DNA of 11,745 nucleotides from Lachnospiraceae bacterium UBA3772 (GTDB lineage Bacteria > Bacillota > Clostridia > Lachnospirales > Lachnospiraceae): the NCBI GenBank assembly GCA_002371025.1, contig DFFQ01000095.1, positions 1 to 11,745 of the forward strand, in the 5' to 3' direction. Within the stretch, counting starts at the first letter, position 1. Each line of letters begins with the position of its first letter. The translations under genes and the position numbers were made by a program. This document shows positions 7,298 through 11,745 of this stretch, piece after piece. Below the pieces are notes generated by a model. It ran no database searches. It had not been told where the DNA came from and saw nothing but the letters and a program-made list of their open reading frames with translations.

Positions 7298-7510
7298 ACT
7301 ATCCTCACAGGGGGAGAGCCGGAATAGTGCATAAAACATTGGTTTTTGAAGATGTATTTGTCTGACAAAAAATAAATAAATTATTTCATTGATTGAATAT
7401 GGCGATTATGATATAATCATTATAACGTTAGAGATAGTCGAAGAAATTAATATTTATAAAGAAAAGGAGAATATATAGGGGTTCGGCTGTTTATAACTGA
7501 TTTCGCGACA
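7298..7510 (+). ncRNA. Candidate structured RNA upstream of hpf, possibly raiA-type
   Basis: In a very AT-rich region two GC-rich blocks stand out, 7303-7322 and 7478-7506. ACTATC (7298-7303) can pair with GATAGT (7433-7438), extended by TC with GA across one bulge. AGCCG (7317-7321) can pair with CGGCT (7484-7488), which would cross the first helix as a pseudoknot. Local hairpins include AAAAC/GTTTT (7333-7346) and GATTAT/ATAATC (7404-7418). The first block could alternatively fold on itself (ACTATCC with GGAATAGT). The raiA motif is an established large structured RNA found upstream of raiA/hpf genes in Firmicutes and Actinobacteria, about this length. The assignment rests on location and hand-drawn pairing, not on a recalled consensus. 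The region may instead be only the hpf leader. Confidence 0.5.
7389..7417 (+). promoter_or_regulatory. Candidate extended -10 promoter for hpf
   Basis: TTGATT (7389-7394), 17 bases, TATAAT (7412-7417), with TG at 7409-7410 making an extended -10. Transcription would start near 7424, about 100 bases before the hpf ATG. The -10 lies in a short inverted repeat that could instead be a hairpin of the proposed RNA, so the two readings compete. Confidence 0.6.
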
Positions 7511-7525
7511 AAAGGAGTGAGTTAT

Positions 7526-8053
7526 ATGAATTATATAATCAGTGGGAAGAACATCGATGTAACAGAAGGTTTAAGAGAAGCAGTCTACGATAAGCTTGGA
7601 AGACTTGAAAAGTATTTTAATGAAGATACAAAAGTTCAGGTAACATTCTCAGTTGAAAAAGATAGACAGAAGATCGAAGTTACGATTCCGATGAAGGGTC
7701 ACATCATCAGAGCAGAACAGGTTAGTGATGATATGTATGTATCGATCGATATGGTAGTTGAGATAATTGAACGTCAGGTTACAAGATATAAGAAGAAACT
7801 CGTTGATCAGAAACAGGATGTACAGTATTTTAAGAGTGATTTCCTCGAGGAAGAAGATGCTGCTGATGATGAGGTAAAGATTTATCGTAGTAAGAGATTC
7901 GCCGTTAAACCAATGTATCCAGAAGATGCATGCGTACAGATGGAGCTTCTTGGCCACAACTTCTATGTATTCAGAAATGCAGAGACAGATGAAGTCAATG
8001 TAGTTTACAAGAGAAAAGGCAATACATACGGACTTATAGAACCAGAGTTCTAA
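7526..8053 (+). CDS. hpf: Ribosome hibernation promoting factor, long form
   Basis: Long HPF binds the 30S decoding region and pairs ribosomes into inactive 100S dimers in stationary phase or stress. The ATG at 7526 follows AGGAG (7513-7517) by eight bases; a GTG at 7517 overlaps that site and is rejected. The product has 175 residues, slightly shorter than B. subtilis HPF (189). The N-terminal S30AE/RaiA domain covers about 1-100 (MNYIISGKNIDVTEGLREAV start, basic KKLVDQK end). An acidic linker follows (about 107-117), then the dimerising C-terminal domain from KIYRSKRFAVKPM to the typical end GLIEPEF. Only the long form has this second domain. secA follows one gene later, as in the B. subtilis hpf-secA order. 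The gene has its own promoter candidate and terminator. Confidence 0.96.
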   Translation: MNYIISGKNIDVTEGLREAVYDKLGRLEKYFNEDTKVQVTFSVEKDRQKIEVTIPMKGHIIRAEQVSDDMYVSIDMVVEIIERQVTRYKKKLVDQKQDVQYFKSDFLEEEDAADDEVKIYRSKRFAVKPMYPEDACVQMELLGHNFYVFRNAETDEVNVVYKRKGNTYGLIEPEF

Positions 8054-8071
8054 AAAATGTGATCGGTCACG

Positions 8072-8118
8072 AGGATCCGGGGTCATAGTTATACAATATG
8101 GCTCCGGGTTCTTTTTTT
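8072..8118 (+). terminator. Intrinsic terminator after hpf
   Basis: AGGATCCGGGG (8072-8082) pairs with CTCCGGGTTCT (8102-8112) with three G-U pairs. The helix continues with TCATA (8083-8087) against TATGG (8097-8101), giving 16 pairs and a nine-base loop. Seven T's follow (8112-8118). Confidence 0.88.
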
Positions 8119-8171
8119 CATTTTTTAATCGATAAATATTTTTTAAATCATCTTAGTTTAAAAAAATGTTC

Positions 8172-8200
8172 TTGTCACAATGGGGTATCGAGTGTAAGAT
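8172..8200 (+). promoter_or_regulatory. Candidate promoter of the zinc-ribbon gene
   Basis: TTGTCA (8172-8177), 17 bases, TAAGAT (8195-8200) would start transcription near 8207. The remaining leader of about 87 bases is AT-rich and shows no clear structure. The -10 matches four of six positions. Confidence 0.45.
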
Positions 8201-8293
8201 TAAATAGATATGAAAGAAACTAATCCTTTATATCTTCCTTTATATTTTTGTGAAGGTGTTTTGGATCTAAAAAAGGCGGAGGTTTAATTTTTT

Positions 8294-9262
8294 ATGAAAA
8301 AGTGTAACATTTGCGGCGCTGATCTTGACGACAACGCTATCTTATGTAATGTGTGTGGTGCTCCACAGCTTGCTACAGATGTTCAGAATACAGCAAGCCA
8401 GGTTGAGAGCAGTGCGAACCAGTTTCAGAATCAGGCTGAAAGCAGCATGAATCAGTTTCAGAATCAGGCAGCATCCAGTATGAATCAGTTCCAGAATCAG
8501 GCAACATCCAGCATGAATCAGTTCCAGAACAATGCAAACTCATTCCAGAGTGGTGCAGATTCATTCCAGGGTGGTTCAAATCAGTTCCAGAGTCAGGTTA
8601 ATCCATTTATGACAGGAAACCAGATGCCAGGAGCAATGACACCTGGGGCAGTTGATCCATATGGAAATCCAACACAGTCAAATTTTCCAAGACCTACTCA
8701 GTCATACTCACCTGAACCAAGTAAAAGTGGTTCAAAAAAGATAATCCCTATTTTAATCATTGCAGCAGTTGTCTTAGTTCTTGCAGTTGTAGGACTAAAG
8801 TTCTTTGGCGGTGGAGGAGCACTTAATAAGTCTGTTGAGAATTATTATAAGGCTTTAGGCGATTTAGATGGAAAAGCATTCTTTAATGCCGCGTTCCCTG
8901 AAGAAGTTGTTGATGCACTTGATGAGCAGATAAAGAGCTATGGTTCAATGCTGGACACAAAGGATGTTTATGATTATGCTGTAAAATATATTATGTCAAC
9001 TCTTGGAAAGAATGGAACAGAGAAGACTCAGTATAAAGACATTAAGATTAAGAATAAAAAATATGCTGATAAAGACGATCTTGAGGATTTCTCAGATGAA
9101 TTAAATCAGGCATTCTCTACAAACATTAAAGTAACAGCAGCTCAGAAATTTGATGTAACATATAAATATTCAACAGATGGAAGCACATGGCTTGATGGTG
9201 AGGATGAAGCTGTTGCTTATAAAGTTGGTGGAAAATGGTATGTTATTAGTGGATTATTCTAA
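8294..9262 (+). CDS. Zinc-ribbon, single-pass membrane protein with 11-residue repeats
   Basis: The exact function is unknown. The 322-residue product starts at an ATG ten bases after GGAGGT (8278-8283). Residues 4-21 form a zinc ribbon with two CxxC pairs (Cys4, Cys7, Cys18, Cys21). Residues 38-81 hold four tandem copies of an 11-residue unit like ESSMNQFQNQA, followed by degenerate NSFQ/NQFQ copies to about 102 and a Pro/Gln/Ser-rich linker. A transmembrane helix lies at about 150-168, preceded by Lys148-Lys149. The remainder (about 176-322) begins KSVENYYKALGDLDGKAFF and ends AVAYKVGGKWYVISGLF, resembling the NTF2-like domains often attached to zinc-ribbon membrane proteins in Firmicutes. 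With no signal peptide, the ribbon is probably cytoplasmic and the C-terminal domain outside. The gene lies between hpf and secA, flanked by terminators, so it is probably an independent insertion. Confidence 0.85.
   Translation: MKKCNICGADLDDNAILCNVCGAPQLATDVQNTASQVESSANQFQNQAESSMNQFQNQAASSMNQFQNQATSSMNQFQNNANSFQSGADSFQGGSNQFQSQVNPFMTGNQMPGAMTPGAVDPYGNPTQSNFPRPTQSYSPEPSKSGSKKIIPILIIAAVVLVLAVVGLKFFGGGGALNKSVENYYKALGDLDGKAFFNAAFPEEVVDALDEQIKSYGSMLDTKDVYDYAVKYIMSTLGKNGTEKTQYKDIKIKNKKYADKDDLEDFSDELNQAFSTNIKVTAAQKFDVTYKYSTDGSTWLDGEDEAVAYKVGGKWYVISGLF
8405..8536 (+). repeat. Four tandem 33-bp units within the zinc-ribbon gene
   Basis: Each 33-bp unit encodes one 11-residue repeat (residues 38-48, 49-59, 60-70, 71-81). 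Units 2 to 4 are closest in DNA sequence, suggesting recent duplication, and the in-frame length makes copy-number change tolerable. The Q/N/S-rich units with one Phe each would give an amphipathic or flexible spacer. Confidence 0.85.
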
Positions 9263-9301
9263 GAATAATATAAGATTTTTGGTAAAATAGTAAAAATGAC
9301 T

Positions 9302-9343
9302 AAAATCCATGGCGTTATATTTGTAATGCCGTGGATTTTTTTT
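9302..9343 (+). terminator. Intrinsic terminator after the zinc-ribbon gene
   Basis: AAAATCCATGGCGTTA (9302-9317) pairs along all 16 bases (two G-U pairs) with TAATGCCGTGGATTTT (9324-9339) around a six-base loop. The T-run continues to 9343. Confidence 0.92.
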
Positions 9344-9344
9344 C

Positions 9345-9373
9345 TTGCTAGTACTTGAAAGTAATGCTATATT
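9345..9373 (+). promoter_or_regulatory. Candidate extended -10 promoter for secA
   Basis: TTGCTA (9345-9350), 17 bases, TATATT (9368-9373), with TG at 9365-9366 as an extended -10. It begins two bases after the preceding terminator, giving a leader of about 90 bases. ATGCTA (9364-9369) and TAGCAT (9382-9387) form an inverted repeat around the start point, a possible operator. Confidence 0.55.
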
Positions 9374-9470
9374 TATACGAGTAGCATGGCGTTATTAGAA
9401 CCTTGCGAGTTTTTTTAAATCGAAGATTTAAAATAAGAAATTTATATAAATTTTCTGGAGGAATAAATAA

Positions 9471-11745
9471 ATGGGTCTTGCTGAAAAAATATTTGGCTCA
9501 CATAGTGATCGAGAATTAAAAAAGATCGAGCCAATTGCAAGAAAAATCGAAGCCCTGGATGAAGAGATGCAGGCGCTTACAGATGAAGAGCTTAAAGCAA
9601 AAACTGTAGAATTTAAAAAGAGACTGGAAGATGGGGAAACACTTGATGATATATTAGTAGAGGCTTTCGCTGTTGTAAGAGAAGCTGATTACAGAGTGCT
9701 TCATATGAAGCCATTCCATGTTCAGATAGTTGGTGGTATCATTCTCCATCAGGGACGTATATCAGAAATGAGAACTGGTGAAGGTAAGACGCTTGTGTCA
9801 ACACTTCCAGCTTATCTTAATGCCCTTGAAGGAAAGGGTGTACATATCGTTACTGTAAATGACTATCTTGCTAAGCGTGATGCTGAGTGGATGGGACAGG
9901 TTCATAGATTCCTTGGTCTTACAGTAGGTGTTATCCTTAATCAGGATAAAAATGAAGAAAGAAGAGAAGCTTATAATTGTGATATTACATATATTACTAA
10001 TAATGAGCTTGGTTTCGATTACCTTAGAGATAACATGGTAATCTATAAAGAACAGTTGGTTCAGAGAGGACTTCATTATTGTATCATAGACGAAGTTGAC
10101 TCCGTTCTTATAGATGAAGCTAGAACTCCTCTTATCATTTCAGGCCAGAGTGGTAAGTCAACTGACATTTATAAGATGTGTGATTATCTTGCGCGTCGTA
10201 TGAAGAGAGGTACAGCTTCAACAGAAATCTCAAAGATTGATGCCATCATGGGAACAGAAATTGAAGAAGATGGTGATTATCTTGTAAATGAGAAAGATAA
10301 GTATGTTGTATTTACTGCTCAGGGTGTTAAGGAGATAGAGCATTTCTTCCATATTAAGAACTTAGCAGATCCAGAAAATCTGGATATTCAGCATACAATG
10401 CTTCAGTCATTAAAGGCTCACGCACTTATGCATAAAGATCAGGATTACGTTGTAAAAGACGATGAAGTTCTTATCGTTGATGAATTTACTGGTCGTATCA
10501 TGCCTGGACGTAGATTTAATGATGGTCTTCATCAGGCTATTGAAGCTAAGGAAGGTGTTAAGGTTAAGAGAGAAAGTAAGACTCTTGCAACTATCACATT
10601 CCAGAACTTCTTTAACAAATATGATAAGAAGGCTGGTATGACAGGTACAGCTCAGACTGAAGAAGATGAGTTCCGTGAGATCTATGGAATGGATGTTGTT
10701 GTAGTTCCTACAAATAATCCAGTTCAGAGAATAGATTATGACGATGCTATTTATAAGACAAAGAAAGAAAAGATGAAAGCAATCGTTGAAGATGTTGCTG
10801 CTACTTATAAGACTGGTCAGCCGGTTCTTGTTGGTACTATTAACATCGATTCATCAGAAGAATTAAGTGCTCTTCTTCAGAAGAAGGGTATTCCTCATAA
10901 AGTACTTAATGCTAAATATCATGAACTTGAAGCTGAAATCATCAAGGATGCAGGCCAGATCGGAAAAGTAACTATTGCTACTAACATGGCTGGTCGTGGT
11001 ACTGATATCAAGCTTGGAGATGGAGTTAAGGAACTTGGCGGACTTAAGGTTATAGGTACAGAACGTCATGAATCAAGACGTATTGATAATCAGCTCCGTG
11101 GTCGTTCTGGACGTCAGGGCGATCCAGGTGAATCAAAGTTCTATCTTTCACTTGAAGACAATCTTATGAGACTTTTCGGTTCAGAAAGAATCATGGGAAT
11201 TTATGATGCATTAAGAATTCCGGAAGGTGAAGAGATTCAGCATAAGACAATCACAAGCTTCGTTGAGAAAGCTCAAAAGAAGATTGAGGCAAACAACTTT
11301 GCAGTACGTAAGAGTCTTCTTTCTTACGACCAGGTAAATAATGATCAGCGTGAAGTTATCTATGCTGAGCGTCGTAAGGTTCTTGATGGAGAGAACATGC
11401 GTGGAGTAGTTCTTAGCTATGTTAAGGATACAGTAGAATCTTATGTGGATAGAGTAGCAAGTAAGGAAGTTCCTGCTGATGAGTGGAATCTTCAGGAATT
11501 AAATGATACTCTTCGTCCTATTGTTCCATTGGAACATATTTCACTTACTGAGGAAGAATTAAAGAAGGCAGATGTGGATGGATTTAAGGCACGTCTTTTA
11601 GATGAAGCTGAGAAGCTCTATGAAGCAAAGGAAGCTGAATTCCCTAATCCTGAAACAATGCGTGAACTTGAAAGAGTTATCCTTCTCAAGGTTGTTGACC
11701 GTAAGTGGATGGATAATATAGATGATATGGATCAGCTTCGTCAGG
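9471..11745 (+). CDS. secA: Preprotein translocase ATPase SecA, 3'-truncated by the window edge
   Basis: SecA drives Sec-dependent protein export through SecYEG using ATP. The ATG at 9471 follows TGGAGGA (9456-9462) with nine bases between GGAGG and ATG. The frame is open for 758 codons to the end of the window with no stop; B. subtilis SecA has 841, so roughly the last 80-100 residues, including any zinc-binding C-terminal tail, are missing. Seen in order: Walker A MRTGEGKT (100-107); DEAD-type motif II DEVD (207-210); the preprotein-binding region, about 220-370; [14 protein letters not shown] and [14 protein letters not shown] of the second ATPase domain; and the helical wing/scaffold region with the start of [13 protein letters not shown] near the cut. 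All key residues look intact. The single-copy housekeeping form is the best fit; accessory SecA2 proteins usually differ in the wing region. Confidence 0.97.
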   Translation, partial: MGLAEKIFGSHSDRELKKIEPIARKIEALDEEMQALTDEELKAKTVEFKKRLEDGETLDDILVEAFAVVREADYRVLHMKPFHVQIVGGIILHQGRISEMRTGEGKTLVSTLPAYLNALEGKGVHIVTVNDYLAKRDAEWMGQVHRFLGLTVGVILNQDKNEERREAYNCDITYITNNELGFDYLRDNMVIYKEQLVQRGLHYCIIDEVDSVLIDEARTPLIISGQSGKSTDIYKMCDYLARRMKRGTASTEISKIDAIMGTEIEEDGDYLVNEKDKYVVFTAQGVKEIEHFFHIKNLADPENLDIQHTMLQSLKAHALMHKDQDYVVKDDEVLIVDEFTGRIMPGRRFNDGLHQAIEAKEGVKVKRESKTLATITFQNFFNKYDKKAGMTGTAQTEEDEFREIYGMDVVVVPTNNPVQRIDYDDAIYKTKKEKMKAIVEDVAATYKTGQPVLVGTINIDSSEELSALLQKKGIPHKVLNAKYHELEAEIIKDAGQIGKVTIATNMAGRGTDIKLGDGVKELGGLKVIGTERHESRRIDNQLRGRSGRQGDPGESKFYLSLEDNLMRLFGSERIMGIYDALRIPEGEEIQHKTITSFVEKAQKKIEANNFAVRKSLLSYDQVNNDQREVIYAERRKVLDGENMRGVVLSYVKDTVESYVDRVASKEVPADEWNLQELNDTLRPIVPLEHISLTEEELKKADVDGFKARLLDEAEKLYEAKEAEFPNPETMRELERVILLKVVDRKWMDNIDDMDQLRQ

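Noticed and set aside
7298..7328. Glycine-type riboswitch suggested by the GGGGGAGAGCC segment
   Set aside because: The rest of the aptamer core is absent and the downstream gene is not in glycine metabolism.
7649..8086. 145-residue reverse-strand frame opposite hpf
   Set aside because: It is antisense to a clear long HPF, runs into its terminator and has no family resemblance.
9798..10076. Reverse-strand frame within secA
   Set aside because: It is antisense to conserved SecA sequence with correct Walker motifs.

Overview
The window looks like chromosomal DNA of an AT-rich anaerobic Firmicute, most likely Lachnospiraceae (Butyrivibrio, Pseudobutyrivibrio or Lachnospira group). The basis is a strongly expressed-looking pyruvate formate-lyase gene, clostridial-type SecA and long HPF proteins, AGGAGG-type ribosome binding sites and compact hairpin-plus-T terminators. 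The genus is an inference from protein style; no 16S rRNA or other marker is present.

Left part (1-3765, + strand): the 3' end of pflB, a strong terminator-like hairpin, pflA (the radical-SAM activase of PflB), and a gene for an unrecognised membrane-anchored protein 5 bases after pflA. A perfectly symmetric hairpin ends this block and also serves the converging genes. Middle (3797-5402, - strand): sua5/ywlC (tRNA threonylcarbamoyladenosine synthesis) followed by rpiB, a pair also found near each other in Bacillus subtilis, but here without a ywlE phosphatase gene between them. Divergent from sua5 is a secreted SH3b-SH3b-NlpC/P60 cell-wall hydrolase (5642-6955). It has a near-consensus sigma-A promoter and a direct repeat matching the WalR binding consensus.

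Right part (7018-11745, + strand): a gene-free stretch of about 500 bases, then hpf (long ribosome hibernation factor), a zinc-ribbon membrane protein with an 11-residue repeat, and secA, which runs off the window. hpf followed by secA is a conserved Firmicute order; the zinc-ribbon gene is an insertion into it. Each of these genes is followed by its own terminator and preceded by a plausible promoter, so they look separately transcribed.

The most unusual DNA is the gene-free stretch before hpf. Its left half (7113-7262) holds a 13-bp direct repeat with a 17-bp period, a perfect 15-bp inverted repeat, and four 9-mers of the DnaA-box type (three TTATCAACA, one TTATCTACA). Its right half (about 7298-7510) holds GC-richer blocks that pair with each other over long distance, directly upstream of hpf/raiA. 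That is the known location of the structured raiA noncoding RNA, so it is proposed as a raiA-type RNA candidate. All pairings and motif matches were found by eye and need covariance-model or motif searches.
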